From the NCBI GenBank assembly GCA_019752535.1, contig JAIEMA010000004.1, positions 19,993-83,992 on the forward strand: a stretch of DNA of 64,000 bases, given 5' to 3'. Positions 39,408 to 49,966 of the stretch are shown in pieces. A program made the translations under genes and the position numbers. Positions within the stretch are counted from its first letter, which is position 1; each line of letters begins with the position of its first letter. This stretch comes from Bacteriovoracaceae bacterium. Its GTDB lineage: Bacteria; Bdellovibrionota; Bacteriovoracia; Bacteriovoracales; Bacteriovoracaceae. The notes under the pieces are model-generated. The model was not told where the DNA came from. It made no database searches and saw only the letters and a list, made by a program, of their open reading frames with translations.

Positions 39408-40527
39408 TTTTTTCAGCGAGCTCTTTTTGAATTGTATTTTTCGCGCTCTTTTGTGCTTGGGTGGCAAAAGAGCAGGCCTCAATTTTAAGAGTCCCTGTTT
39501 CAGATTTTAACTCGTAGTTTTTCGTCACTTTCTTTGAGACCAAGTATTCCACCGTCTGTGCTTCATAGTGAAGAACTGCATGAATGAGTGGTGTCTTTCC
39601 ACTTTTATCAAGCTTATTTAAATCGGCCAATCCATTCTCTAGGGCCTTAATAATTTTGAGTCTTCCAAGATCTGCCGCTAGCGAGATAGGCGGAACAAGT
39701 TCATCAATTTCTCCATCCGGAGAGACTTGATAGTTGAGTAGGAGTTCAACTGCTTCAAGGGCTTTGGCCTCATCACTCATTTGAGTTGCAAGGCTTAAAG
39801 CACTTGGTGTTTGAAGCTCTTGAATTACGTCAGGATGTTTGCTTAAGAGTTCCCTCATTCCTCTCACGTCACCAAGGTTAAGCATTTTTAAAAGAAGAGA
39901 GCTATCTGTTAAGCCACTATTAAGCTCCATTCTAATATTAATTTTAGTCGCTAAATCTTGAAGTCCATATTGTTTGGCATAATCAAATGCATTGCGATTG
40001 AGTTTGTCTTTTGCATCGATATCGATTTTTTGATCAAGCAGCCATTCTGCAAGTTCTGAATCTCGAAAGGAGATGGCCATCATTAAAGCATTTCTGCCAC
40101 TTCGATCTTTTTCATTCTTTTCACAGCCATGAACTATTAACAATCTAACGAGAATAGAATTCCTATTGGCCAGAGCGATAAAAAGAGGTGTGTCGCCATT
40201 CTCATTTTCGAGATTTGTTTTGGCGCCATTTAAGAGAAGAAGTTCAACCAGAGAGGCGTAATTATTTTGGATGCTAAAAGTAAGAAGTGTCTCTCCATTA
40301 CTCATTTTCTGATCGGGATTGGCACCATGTTTTAGAAGCTGTTCTGTGCTTCTTGGATCGTTATCTTGAATAGAACTAATGAGAAGATCGCTATTGCTGG
40401 CCGAAGGCCCTAATGTCTGTGTGCTTGATTCTGAAGAGCGAGAATTGACCTCAGCTTTTTTGCCACAAGAGATGAGCGCTAAGAGGAGTAAGACAGAGAG
40501 TTTCATCCTTAGATGATAAGGGGTCAT
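39361..40527 (-). CDS. Ankyrin-repeat lipoprotein
   Basis: Lipobox LLLLALISC; several ANK repeats. Confidence 0.88.
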   Translation of the reverse strand: MTPYHLRMKLSVLLLLALISCGKKAEVNSRSSESSTQTLGPSASNSDLLISSIQDNDPRSTEQLLKHGANPDQKMSNGETLLTFSIQNNYASLVELLLLNGAKTNLENENGDTPLFIALANRNSILVRLLIVHGCEKNEKDRSGRNALMMAISFRDSELAEWLLDQKIDIDAKDKLNRNAFDYAKQYGLQDLATKINIRMELNSGLTDSSLLLKMLNLGDVRGMRELLSKHPDVIQELQTPSALSLATQMSDEAKALEAVELLLNYQVSPDGEIDELVPPISLAADLGRLKIIKALENGLADLNKLDKSGKTPLIHAVLHYEAQTVEYLVSKKVTKNYELKSETGTLKIEACSFATQAQKSAKNTIQKELAEKIKQHLGCGLRWLIFW

Positions 40528-40561
40528 GAGTCTGGGGATGATGAACTGTGAAAAAAAGAAA

Positions 40562-40579
40562 GGGGACCCATGGGTCCCC
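40562..40579. terminator. Intrinsic terminator (for the minus-strand lipoprotein)
   Basis: GGGGACCCATGGGTCCCC followed by a T-rich run on the minus strand. Confidence 0.75.
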
Positions 40580-40601
40580 TTAATGGCTTAAGTAGCTATA
40601 A

Positions 40602-41261
40602 TTAGAACAGCTTGCCTTTATTTTGCGATTTCTTAGAGAAGTCGATCAACTTTTGAAGGCGTGCTTTACCTGATTTGTTGAGATTCATCAAAAGAAGCAA
40701 TCCACCGTTTTGAGCGTTCTGATCGTTGCCCACAAGAGAGATGTTTCCAATGTAAGTGCCATCTTGCATGTAGAGACGGAATGTTACGATTGCGCCTTGA
40801 GTATCAACTTTGAATGGAACAAAGAATCCGAAGATTTGCTTTGAAACGTAGAAAGTTGTGTTGTTAAGTTTTGGAACTTGTACAGCAAGAGCTGGAAGTT
40901 GACCGCCAACGACTCCTGGAAGGGGGCGACCACCTGGAAGAGCGTGTGGATCAACAAGTGACCAATCAGTGTTGTCTACATCAGCAATATCAAGAGCGAC
41001 TTGGAAGAACGTTCCACCAGTTTGTGCTGGAGAAAGTTCGACATAAGAGTTTTGCATTTTTGGAAGTGGAATGCGTGCTCCACCATCAATAAGCAATTGC
41101 TCGAATGTCATTGAGATCAGAACTTTACCATCGAGAACGTTGAAAAACGGGCCCTTGAGTCCAGCGATCTCTGGAACCTGAGGTTGACCGCCGCAACTGA
41201 CGGCCAGGGTTGTCATGAGCGCGAGCGCTGCATAACGCAGTAAATGAGAAATCCTCTTCAT
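40602..41261 (-). CDS. Hypothetical lipoprotein
   Basis: MKRISHLLRYAALALMTTLAVSCGG. Confidence 0.7.
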   Translation of the reverse strand: MKRISHLLRYAALALMTTLAVSCGGQPQVPEIAGLKGPFFNVLDGKVLISMTFEQLLIDGGARIPLPKMQNSYVELSPAQTGGTFFQVALDIADVDNTDWSLVDPHALPGGRPLPGVVGGQLPALAVQVPKLNNTTFYVSKQIFGFFVPFKVDTQGAIVTFRLYMQDGTYIGNISLVGNDQNAQNGGLLLLMNLNKSGKARLQKLIDFSKKSQNKGKLF

Positions 41262-41390
41262 GTGTACATCCTTGTGAAGGTTTAATTGAACTGGTGCTTT
41301 AGTTTCGGTGAAGGTTCGATTAGAGTTGAGGAATAAAAAAACAAAGGCCGTTTTTTTCCCATATCTGAATTTATAGCTCGGAGACTTCTG

Positions 41391-42191
41391 ATGAAGATTG
41401 AAGGCCATCTACGTAAAATGAAAGTAAGCCCTGGTGAAATAGTCTCGTATCAACTTCGCCTTGATGATGAGCTTGTCCCACTAAATGAGTTGGTTGGAAA
41501 AAAAGTTCGTCTCACTTTTCTAGAAAAAATTCATTGTATCAGTTGTGGAAAGCTGACTAAGAAATCTTGGCAGCAAGGATACTGCTACCCATGCACATTA
41601 AAGCTCGCTGAGTGTGATTTATGTATTGTGAAGCCAGAGTTGTGTCATTTCTCGAAGGGAACCTGTAGAGAGCCTTCTTGGGGAGAGAGTCATTGCATGC
41701 AGCCGCATGTGGTTTATCTCGCCAACTCGTCTGGGGCCAAGGTCGGTATTACTCGTCAAACTCAAGTGCCCACGCGCTGGATTGATCAAGGGGCACACCA
41801 AGCGCTTCCTCTGTTTAAAGTAAAAACTCGATTAGATTCAGGTTTAGTTGAAACGATTTTAGGCAAGCATGTGGCCGACAAAACCAATTGGCAAAGAATG
41901 CTTAAGGGTGTGCCCGAAATAATTGATTTAGTCGCTCTCTCACAAGAGCTCTTTGAGAAAGTAGGGGATGAGATTAAACCTTTTATAGCAGAAATGATGC
42001 CCCAAGAGGTTGTCCAACTTAACTATCCTGTTCAACGCTATCCAGAGAAAGTAAAATCTCTGGGTTTAGATAAGGTCCCAGTCATCGAAGATGAACTCGT
42101 GGGCATTAAGGGTCAGTACTTAATTTTTGCTAACGGAGTCACCAACATGAGAAATCATGCCGGTTATCTTGTTAGATGGGAGACGTTATGA
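41391..42191 (+). CDS. DUF2797 family protein
   Basis: ISCGK..KKSWQQGYCYPC, AECDLCIVKPELCHFSKGTCREPSWGESHC, VYLANSSGAKVGITRQTQVPTRWIDQGA. Confidence 0.88.
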   Translation: MKIEGHLRKMKVSPGEIVSYQLRLDDELVPLNELVGKKVRLTFLEKIHCISCGKLTKKSWQQGYCYPCTLKLAECDLCIVKPELCHFSKGTCREPSWGESHCMQPHVVYLANSSGAKVGITRQTQVPTRWIDQGAHQALPLFKVKTRLDSGLVETILGKHVADKTNWQRMLKGVPEIIDLVALSQELFEKVGDEIKPFIAEMMPQEVVQLNYPVQRYPEKVKSLGLDKVPVIEDELVGIKGQYLIFANGVTNMRNHAGYLVRWETL

Positions 42192-44797
42192 AGCAGCTAC
42201 AAACAATATACTTGCGTGATTATAAAGCACCAAATTTTACGGTTGAACACATTGACCTGACTCTTGATATTTTTGATGGCTACACTGACGTCACTAGTAA
42301 GCTTGAAATTATTCGTTCAAAGTCTGCACCTTCTGGAGCTCTTGAGCTTGAACTCTTGGGCGAAGGCATGGAGTTGCAAAAAATATCTCGTGATGGCAAA
42401 GAGCTCACAAGTTCCGCTTACTCCCTTTCAAGTGACCGTTTAAATCTTCATGCGATTAGTGAATCAATTCTCAATCTAGAAATAAAAAACAGGATTTACC
42501 CTGAAAAGAACTCGGCCCTTGAAGGCTTTTATAAATCAGGTGATATCCTTTGCACTCAGTGTGAGCCAGAAGGATTTAGAAAGATCACCTATTTTATTGA
42601 TCGCCCTGATGCGATGGCGAAGTTTAAGACAACTCTTAAGGCCGATAAAAAGCGCTATCCGATGCTTCTTTCAAACGGCAACAGAGTCGACAGTGGTGAG
42701 CTTCCAGGGGGAAGACATTTTGTCAGTTGGGTGGATCCCTTTAAGAAGCCTTCTTATCTTTTTGCGGCGGTTGCCGGTGATCTTGAAATGAAAGCCGATA
42801 GCTATACGACAAAGTCCGGACGTAAAGTCGCTCTTGAAGTGTACGTTGATAAAGGTCAAGGCAGTAAAACCAAGCACGCGATTGAATCCCTTGCTCATGC
42901 CATGAAATGGGATGAAGAGACTTTTGGTCTCGAATATGATCTCGATATCTACATGATTGTTGCGGTGGAGAGTTTCAATTTTGGTGCGATGGAGAATAAA
43001 GGTCTTAATATTTTTAACTCCGCCTACGTACTCGCCGATCCCACAACAGCAACGGATGGAGATTTTCAGAATATCGAAGGTGTTGTCGGTCATGAATACT
43101 TTCATAACTGGACCGGCAACCGTGTCACTTGCCGTGATTGGTTTCAGCTCACGTTAAAAGAAGGTCTCACTGTTTTTAGAGATCAAGAGTTCTCAAGTGA
43201 CATGCTCTCTCGCGCCGTCAAGCGCATTGAAGATGTGAAGCGTCTTAAAGAAGCCCAATTTTCAGAAGACGCGGGCCCGATGAGTCATCCGATTCGCCCC
43301 ACGAGCTATATTGAAATTAATAATTTCTATACAGCAACTGTCTACGAGAAGGGCGCCGAAGTCATTCGTATGATTCACACCTTGATTGGAGATAAGAATT
43401 TTAAACGCGGAATCACTGAATACTTTAAACGCCATGACGGACAAGCCGTCACGACTGAGGATTTTGTTTCGGCGATGGAGTTTGCTGGCGAGAGAGATCT
43501 GACTCAATTTAAAAATTGGTATTCACGCCCAGGAACACCAACATTGGTAGTCAGAGGCACCTATGATGAAAGTGCTAAGACTTATACGGTAAACGTGAAG
43601 CAAAAATATGCCTCAGTCATGAATGAGAGACTGGAAAATAATGTTCTGTTAATTCCATTTAAAATGGCTCTCTTTGCTCAAGATGGAAAAATGATAGGGA
43701 ATGAATCCTTGGTTGAAGTGACAAAACTTGAGCAAGAATTTGTGATTAATAATGTCACCTCAAAACCTATTCCTTCATGGAATCGCTCTTTCTCGGCTCC
43801 GGTTCATGTGGATTATCCCTACACAGAAGAAGAGCTTCTGCATCTTGTCGCCTTTGATACGGACGCGGTCTCTCGCTATGAGGCTTTGCAGAGAGTTTAT
43901 ATCAACACCATAAAGTCTTGGATCAAATCCACCCCTCCAAGTGAGCTGCCGTCTGCTTTTGCCAAAAGTTTAAGCCTGATGATCAAGGATGAATCAATAG
44001 ATCCGGCATTCAAAGCTTATCTCTTTGAGGTCCCCTCGGAGTCTCAAATTCATCAAGACCTCGATGTCGCTCAAATTGAATCAGTCAATGCGGCCTTAAA
44101 ACAGCTTCAGCATTTAATAGGAAAAACTTTTAGCGCTGATTGGATGCGGATTTATCAAAATCATCTTGATCCAAGAGTCGGGGATGTCTCGGCCAAAGCG
44201 ATGGGCTCTAGAGCCTTAAAGAATCGAGCTCTCATGATGTTGGTTAAGGGTCAGCATGCAGATGCTGCAAAAACTCTTCACTCTCATTTCTATCAAGCCA
44301 AAACCATGAGTGAGGAATCTGTAGGACTGGCCCTCTATTGCCAGATGTCTGGTGCAGATTCTCAAGAAGCGATTACTCATTTTTATAAAAAATGGAAGCA
44401 TGAGCCTCTAGTCATGCTTCGCTGGTTTGGCTCACAGGCCGCCTATACAAATTCAAATGAAGTCCTTGAGCGCTTAGTAAAGCTAGAGTCTGATCCGGTT
44501 TTCCGCAATCAAGTGCCTAATGATTTGCGTGGACTCTATCAGAATTTTGCTAAAGGTAATCTTATGAGTTTTCACGCTCAAGATGGCAGTGGTTATGAAT
44601 TCCTGAGCGAGAGGATTGCTCGTATTGATAAGTTTAATCCTCAGGTCGCCTCAAGACTGACTGGAGCGTTTGGTTTGATGCCTAAAATGGATGAGGGGCG
44701 AAAGAGTAAGATGAAAGGTGCGCTCAAGAAGTTGGTGGAAGGTGGTGCTTCCAAAGATGTCTACGAGGTGGCGTCTCGCTATTTGGGTCAGAGCTAA
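42188..44797 (+). CDS. pepN: Aminopeptidase N (M1)
   Basis: NFGAMENKGLNIFN; VVGHEYFHNWTGNRVTCRDWFQLTLKEGLTVFRDQEF. Confidence 0.97.
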   Translation: MKQLQTIYLRDYKAPNFTVEHIDLTLDIFDGYTDVTSKLEIIRSKSAPSGALELELLGEGMELQKISRDGKELTSSAYSLSSDRLNLHAISESILNLEIKNRIYPEKNSALEGFYKSGDILCTQCEPEGFRKITYFIDRPDAMAKFKTTLKADKKRYPMLLSNGNRVDSGELPGGRHFVSWVDPFKKPSYLFAAVAGDLEMKADSYTTKSGRKVALEVYVDKGQGSKTKHAIESLAHAMKWDEETFGLEYDLDIYMIVAVESFNFGAMENKGLNIFNSAYVLADPTTATDGDFQNIEGVVGHEYFHNWTGNRVTCRDWFQLTLKEGLTVFRDQEFSSDMLSRAVKRIEDVKRLKEAQFSEDAGPMSHPIRPTSYIEINNFYTATVYEKGAEVIRMIHTLIGDKNFKRGITEYFKRHDGQAVTTEDFVSAMEFAGERDLTQFKNWYSRPGTPTLVVRGTYDESAKTYTVNVKQKYASVMNERLENNVLLIPFKMALFAQDGKMIGNESLVEVTKLEQEFVINNVTSKPIPSWNRSFSAPVHVDYPYTEEELLHLVAFDTDAVSRYEALQRVYINTIKSWIKSTPPSELPSAFAKSLSLMIKDESIDPAFKAYLFEVPSESQIHQDLDVAQIESVNAALKQLQHLIGKTFSADWMRIYQNHLDPRVGDVSAKAMGSRALKNRALMMLVKGQHADAAKTLHSHFYQAKTMSEESVGLALYCQMSGADSQEAITHFYKKWKHEPLVMLRWFGSQAAYTNSNEVLERLVKLESDPVFRNQVPNDLRGLYQNFAKGNLMSFHAQDGSGYEFLSERIARIDKFNPQVASRLTGAFGLMPKMDEGRKSKMKGALKKLVEGGASKDVYEVASRYLGQS

Positions 44798-44798
44798 A

Positions 44799-44918
44799 TT
44801 ATTTTCGCTGGTTCTTTTTCACACGAACTGGAACCAGCGCTTTTTCTTTGCGATTCATCGCAACAATTGCCCCGATAGCTAGAACAGTGGCCGAAAACGT
44901 AATCAAAATTTCAGTCAT
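44799..44918 (-). CDS. 39-aa small membrane protein (below ORF-track length limit)
   Basis: MTEILITFSATVLAIGAIVAMNRKEKALVPVRVKKNQRK with upstream AAGGGG RBS. Confidence 0.55.
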   Translation of the reverse strand: MTEILITFSATVLAIGAIVAMNRKEKALVPVRVKKNQRK

Positions 44919-45075
44919 GAAATCCCCTTTGCCTACAATCCTTATCGGCTGAAGGCCCATATTTCATTATAGCCCTATTTTGGCTTCGCCTCCTATGGGG
45001 ATTTTCTTTTCCACTTTCCCTCCCCATGGTATGTTGTTTAAGTCACCGAAACTTATGATTGTCCCGAGGCACTCT

Positions 45076-46506
45076 ATGTCTGATAAGCAACTCTCTATTC
45101 GCCAGAAAGCACTTAAAGTGAACTTGGCGAGACGTTTTTATGGCACTTTTGCTGAAATTGGCGCTGGTCAAGAGGTCGCTCGTCAGTTCTTTCAGGCCGG
45201 TGGAGCTTCTGGCTCAATCGCAAAAACCATCTCTGCCTATGACATGATTTTCTCTGATCATATCTATGGCAAAGAGTCAGGTGGACGCTACGTTTGTGAA
45301 ACGCGCTTAGAGAAAATGCTCGCTAAAGAATATGATCTTCTCACTGAACGTTTAAGTGATGTGAAGGGAAAGGATCATCAGTTCTTTGTCTTTGCGAATA
45401 CGGTAGCGGCCCTCAATTTTCAAAGAACCAATGAAGCCCATGGCTGGCTTGGAGTTCGCTTCCAGCAAACTCCTGGAGCCGCTTTTAACGATGTGGTTAT
45501 TCACGTCAGAATGCTGGATCCACAAAATATTCTTCAACAAGATGCCCTTGGCATCATCGGTGTGAATCTCACCTACGGAGCCCTTTGCCTCAATCAAGCG
45601 CCAGAGCAAATGGTGCGCGAGTTGATGGATCACTTGGATTCGGGTCGCATTGAAATCAATTTTGTTCGTGTCTCTGGCCCTGCATTTAAGGATGTCGATA
45701 ATCGACTGTTAAATCTTCAGCTCGTTAAAGACGGCTACACTCCAGCTGTTATGTTTAATGAGCAGGGTGAAGTGGTGCTTCCAGCAGATTATCTCTACAA
45801 GAAAGATGTTCTCTTGGTTCGCGGATCTTATCGTCCACCGACTCTTGTTTCGATGGATATGATCAAAACTGGCCAAACTGGATTTGCTCAAGCGACTAAA
45901 ATTCCAGCAAGTGAAGTTTTAACTGTTGCTGAGATCACTATTTCAACTCTTCAAGAAGATGGTGAAGAGATTGCGAATGAAGATTTCCTTGCTCGCGTTG
46001 AGCTCCTGTGTGCACTTGGACAAAAAGTTTTAATTTCAAATTTCGCTCAATACTATCGCCTGACTCAATACTTAGAAAAATTCCGTGCTCGTCATGTGGG
46101 GTTAGTTCTCGGTGTTTATAACTTTAAGCAAATCTTTGATGATGAATACACCAATGTGACTGGGGGAAGAATGGGGGCCATGGGGCAGCTCTTTGCACCC
46201 AATGTGCACGTGTTTGTTTATCCTTACATGAGTCAGGACAAGAAAGAGTTCCTTAAAATGGAAAATCTGACTGTGAAATCTGAGCTTCAGCATCTTTATG
46301 AACATGTAAAGGCGAGCGGTAAGCTTCATGATATCAAAGATTTTAAAGAAGAGTGGCTGCACATTTATTCTAGAAAAGTGTTGAACATGATTATTGGCAA
46401 CGAAGAGGGATGGGAGAAGCTAGTCCCAGAATCTGTGGCCAAGACGATTAATGAGAAGTGTCTTTTTGGTCATCCCTGTTTTTTAAAAAATAAACCCAAG
46501 AAATGA
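45076..46506 (+). CDS. Conserved hypothetical protein
   Basis: Long ORF from MSDKQLSIRQKALKVNLARRFYGTFAEIGAGQEVARQFF; familiar conserved family of unclear function. Confidence 0.7.
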   Translation: MSDKQLSIRQKALKVNLARRFYGTFAEIGAGQEVARQFFQAGGASGSIAKTISAYDMIFSDHIYGKESGGRYVCETRLEKMLAKEYDLLTERLSDVKGKDHQFFVFANTVAALNFQRTNEAHGWLGVRFQQTPGAAFNDVVIHVRMLDPQNILQQDALGIIGVNLTYGALCLNQAPEQMVRELMDHLDSGRIEINFVRVSGPAFKDVDNRLLNLQLVKDGYTPAVMFNEQGEVVLPADYLYKKDVLLVRGSYRPPTLVSMDMIKTGQTGFAQATKIPASEVLTVAEITISTLQEDGEEIANEDFLARVELLCALGQKVLISNFAQYYRLTQYLEKFRARHVGLVLGVYNFKQIFDDEYTNVTGGRMGAMGQLFAPNVHVFVYPYMSQDKKEFLKMENLTVKSELQHLYEHVKASGKLHDIKDFKEEWLHIYSRKVLNMIIGNEEGWEKLVPESVAKTINEKCLFGHPCFLKNKPKK

Positions 46507-47375
46507 ATCTCTATACCTCTCAAGAGAGGAATCCATTTTTTCATCTCGCCGTTGAAGACTGGCTCTTAAGGCATTCAGAGGGAGAGTCAATTTTTCTTTA
46601 TCAAAATGCCCCTTCTGTCGTTTTAGGACGTTTCCAAAATCCCTGGCTTGAGTGTGATCTTTCTTGGATGAAAAAGAATGCGATCACCTTAGTGAGGCGT
46701 CCCTCTGGCGGTGGCACTGTTTGGCATGATGAGGGAAATGTGAATTTCTGTTGGGTGGGTGCTCTTCAAGGATTTAAAAAGACAAATTTTTTAGAAACGG
46801 TTCAGAGCAAACTTCGATCTTTAGGCGTAAGTGTCGAGATCAATGCTCGTCATGATTTAGTTGTGCCCCAAGCGGATGGTTCAACCAGAAAAGTTTCTGG
46901 GAGTGCTTTTAAGCAGACTAAAGATCGCTCTCTTCATCACGGCACTCTTTTAATCAATGGTGATCTCACTCGACTCAATCGTGCTCTTCAGAGCCCTCAC
47001 TCCTTGACGGAGACTCGATCTATTCCCTCCGTTCGCTCAATTGTCTCTAATTTATCCCAACTTACTCCCGCTCAATGGATTGAATCCTGGGGATCATCTG
47101 AAACCGTAAAGTCCTCAGATCAGCGTTTTGAGACGCAAAAATGGAGCGATTGGCAGTGGGTGATGGGAGAGACGCCACTTTTTAGATGGTCTTTTAAGAT
47201 TCAAGAGGAAGAGATTCATCTGTCGGCCCATAAAGGATTGATCCAGGAGCTAGCTTGGCCTCAGAGGAATTTAAGTTTTGAAAAACTACAAAAGCCTCTT
47301 GAGGCAGCGACTTTTTTTGAACTCTCTCAAGGGGAGATTGATCTCTCTCTCTGGCAGGATGCTTTAGGCGTTTAA
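46503..47375 (+). CDS. Lipoate-protein ligase A family protein
   Basis: NPFFHLAVEDWLL, NAPSVVLGRFQNPW, RRPSGGGTVWHDEGNVNFC. Confidence 0.9.
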   Translation: MNLYTSQERNPFFHLAVEDWLLRHSEGESIFLYQNAPSVVLGRFQNPWLECDLSWMKKNAITLVRRPSGGGTVWHDEGNVNFCWVGALQGFKKTNFLETVQSKLRSLGVSVEINARHDLVVPQADGSTRKVSGSAFKQTKDRSLHHGTLLINGDLTRLNRALQSPHSLTETRSIPSVRSIVSNLSQLTPAQWIESWGSSETVKSSDQRFETQKWSDWQWVMGETPLFRWSFKIQEEEIHLSAHKGLIQELAWPQRNLSFEKLQKPLEAATFFELSQGEIDLSLWQDALGV

Positions 47376-47650
47376 TGGGCCACGCAGCTCGAGCAGCCTT
47401 CTTTTGGTGCTGATTGATCTACGAAGTTCCAGTCTGCGTAACGCTTGTTTAAAGCCTCACAGGCACTAGAGAGAGTGGTGTGTTCTTCTTGGTGTATTTC
47501 TCTCTCTTCACCTTCGGTCACAGTCACAAAATAGAGGTAATGGCCGGCCGCCAGCGTCTCAGGATCAGCACCAAAGCTCACAAACGCTCTAAAATCTCCC
47601 GATTCAAAGCGACAGTAGGTCCAGTTTGTAGGCGAAATAATGCTTTGCAT
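47372..47650 (-). CDS. Hypothetical protein
   Basis: 92-aa ORF, 4-nt convergent overlap. Confidence 0.5.
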   Translation of the reverse strand: MQSIISPTNWTYCRFESGDFRAFVSFGADPETLAAGHYLYFVTVTEGEEREIHQEEHTTLSSACEALNKRYADWNFVDQSAPKEGCSSCVAH

Positions 47651-47740
47651 TGTAAAATCTCTTTATTCCAAGTGTTGCCGACTGGGTCATCTTAGTTTAA
47701 CTTACCAAGACTTTGCAGTTAAAACTTTCCGGAGGCATGT

Positions 47741-47920
47741 ATGGCCAAAAAAGGTCCACGTAACGTTATCACTCTTGAGTGCACTGAAGCTCGTAAAGAA
47801 GGCAAGAGCCCTTCTCGCTATACGACGACTAAGAATAAGAAGACAACACCTGAGCGCGTTGAATTGAAGAAATACAATCCAAATCTTCGCCGTGTCACTG
47901 TTCATAAAGAAGTTAAGTAA
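47741..47920 (+). CDS. rpmG: 50S ribosomal protein L33 (below ORF-track length limit)
   Basis: [67 protein letters not shown]. Confidence 0.95.
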   Translation: MAKKGPRNVITLECTEARKEGKSPSRYTTTKNKKTTPERVELKKYNPNLRRVTVHKEVK

Positions 47921-47929
47921 TCAGTGTGT

Positions 47930-47953
47930 TGGGAGCGCACCTCGGTGTGCTCC
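47930..47953 (+). terminator. Candidate hairpin after rpmG
   Basis: GGGAGCGCACctcgGTGTGCTCCC, no clear T-run. Confidence 0.4.
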
Positions 47954-47964
47954 CATATCTCAAG

Positions 47965-48957
47965 CTATCTAAAATCTTTTTCTTTCTTATTCACAACACC
48001 CATCTGATCAGGTCCAAGGACGAGAGGCTGTGACGTTCCTTCCTTATAGAAAAGGAATGAGTTGTTGCGTTCGAGTTTCAAGTTGGTGAGACCATTTAAT
48101 GGCGATGAGGCAAAATAAGTTTCAGGCAGATCACCTTGTCCTAAGCGCAAGCGCCACGCCGGCTGCTTCATAATCTGGGTGAGTTCAACCGATTGAGTTT
48201 CATCTAGTTTATCTAAAATCATATAGCTCTTAAGATTTTGAAGATCTCTTAAAAATGCTTCTACTTTTCTGTTATCGAACTTTCTTGCCGTATCATCCTG
48301 CCATTCACCCTCAATCTTTACTAAGCGCAGGCCTTGACCTTCAAAGGGAGCACGATGAATTTCTAAAAGATTCACTTGATCAGAATTAAGCGCCAGTGCT
48401 TTTGAATCGAGAATCTCATCGGCCGAAACGTTTTCAAGTGGAATAGAGAGAGTCGTACACTGGTAAATCCATTCAGTGTTTTTGATTGTGAAATAAGTAG
48501 AGTTATCAATCGGGTTAATAAGACCAAAAGCAATTTCTAAAACTTTTCCATCACTCGTCTCAAGGCCCAAAGAGAAGAGGGGCTTATCAATGGAGAAACT
48601 TTGCAGATTGATCGTATCACTGCGATGAGTATGTCTGACTTGAATCTCACCTAAGGCTTTTATCACTTTAATGAAGAAATCCTTTCTCGCCTTAATATTT
48701 GTCGGCTCTATCATCTGCCAAGGGCCTTCAAGATCTCCAGCAGAGTTTGAGTTCTCAAATTTAAAACTGCCGTTTTTGTTTGAGAAGGTCATCCCCTTTA
48801 AGTGCTGAAACTTTTCTGTGGGAATAGGATTTTTAATAAGCTGAGCGATCTCTTGAGGAATAGGAGGCGCCTGAAAGACTTCGGCAAAAAAACCGACGGC
48901 CGCTAAAAGCAAACCAAAAGCCACAACCATGACACTGGACCAATGAATCTTAAACAT
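47965..48957 (-). CDS. DUF4340-like protein
   Basis: N-terminal TM plus repeated beta-rich pattern. Confidence 0.5.
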   Translation of the reverse strand: MFKIHWSSVMVVAFGLLLAAVGFFAEVFQAPPIPQEIAQLIKNPIPTEKFQHLKGMTFSNKNGSFKFENSNSAGDLEGPWQMIEPTNIKARKDFFIKVIKALGEIQVRHTHRSDTINLQSFSIDKPLFSLGLETSDGKVLEIAFGLINPIDNSTYFTIKNTEWIYQCTTLSIPLENVSADEILDSKALALNSDQVNLLEIHRAPFEGQGLRLVKIEGEWQDDTARKFDNRKVEAFLRDLQNLKSYMILDKLDETQSVELTQIMKQPAWRLRLGQGDLPETYFASSPLNGLTNLKLERNNSFLFYKEGTSQPLVLGPDQMGVVNKKEKDFR

Positions 48958-48983
48958 GGAGATATTTTACCCGTTGCTTTTGG

Positions 48984-49835
48984 CTAAGGGCCAGCTTCTT
49001 CTTCGGCTTGTTTCGCTGGAGGAGCTGATTTTTTTGGAATCTCAGGCTCAATAGAAGTCAGGAAATCACGTAAGTTCGTTCTTTCACCTTGAAGGGCGTA
49101 GGTGAAGCGGCACTGAAGCCTGAAATCTGTTTTATTTTGGCTAATAATTCGACTTCTCATACTGTAGTTCGAGCACATCATAATCTCTGCACTCATCTTA
49201 AATGAGCGAGGAATTAGAAACTCCGCCACTATACTTTGACCTGGGATGTAAGGCTCTTTAGAGAAGGCGAGCATCCAATCCATATTCACATCTGAGAGCA
49301 GCACAAAACCATAAGAAATTTTATCTGAGTCGGGAGCTTGGCGTGTGTAGGGAGCAAGAGTCGCTTTCACAGCAGGAGCTTCTTTCTTTTCTTCAGAAGT
49401 TTGCGCTGCAATCATTTCATCGGCCGCTTTCACTGCATCTTCACTCTTCGCTTCACCATCAAGAGCAGGAGCCTCTGTTGGGGCTGCCGCTTCAACTGGC
49501 TGTTCAGAAGGTTTCTCTTCAGTGGGAGCAGCCTCTTGAGGAACTTCTTCAGGAGGAGTCGCTGTTTCTGCAATGGCTTCCATCATTTGATCGACATTTT
49601 CAACCGGAGCGTCCGACTCAACTAATTGCAGTTGAGGCTGGCCTGTAAGAGGCTTGTCAGTTTGCATGCCGTAAAAAAGCTTAATGTCATCGATATAAAG
49701 AGGAAGACCCGCGACTTCACATTCTTTAATACGTCTTGCGAGTGCTGCTTCGATCTCGTCTCTAAGAGACCAGACTCTGACAGGAATCCGTTTAACGGCA
49801 ACTGGATGCTGGCTTTTATTGAAGATTTGGCTCAC
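48984..49835 (-). CDS. Hypothetical protein with Ala/Glu/Pro-rich linker, possibly PilZ-like C-terminus
   Basis: Low-complexity EEVPQEAAPTEEKPSEQPVEAAAPTE linker. Confidence 0.5.
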   Translation of the reverse strand: MSQIFNKSQHPVAVKRIPVRVWSLRDEIEAALARRIKECEVAGLPLYIDDIKLFYGMQTDKPLTGQPQLQLVESDAPVENVDQMMEAIAETATPPEEVPQEAAPTEEKPSEQPVEAAAPTEAPALDGEAKSEDAVKAADEMIAAQTSEEKKEAPAVKATLAPYTRQAPDSDKISYGFVLLSDVNMDWMLAFSKEPYIPGQSIVAEFLIPRSFKMSAEIMMCSNYSMRSRIISQNKTDFRLQCRFTYALQGERTNLRDFLTSIEPEIPKKSAPPAKQAEEEAGP

Positions 49836-49966
49836 GAAGTTTTCTCCTCGTCTTTTATTTTCTTACAAATGCTGAAGTTTTGCTCATAAAACATCACCGG
49901 AAAAAAATATCACATATCATTGAGGTAATTACACATGAAGTGTTGATTTACCTGCAAGGAGTGCGG

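Noticed and set aside
47702-47905. Minus-strand 67-aa ORF
   Set aside because: It is antisense to rpmG (L33), which is clearly the real gene.
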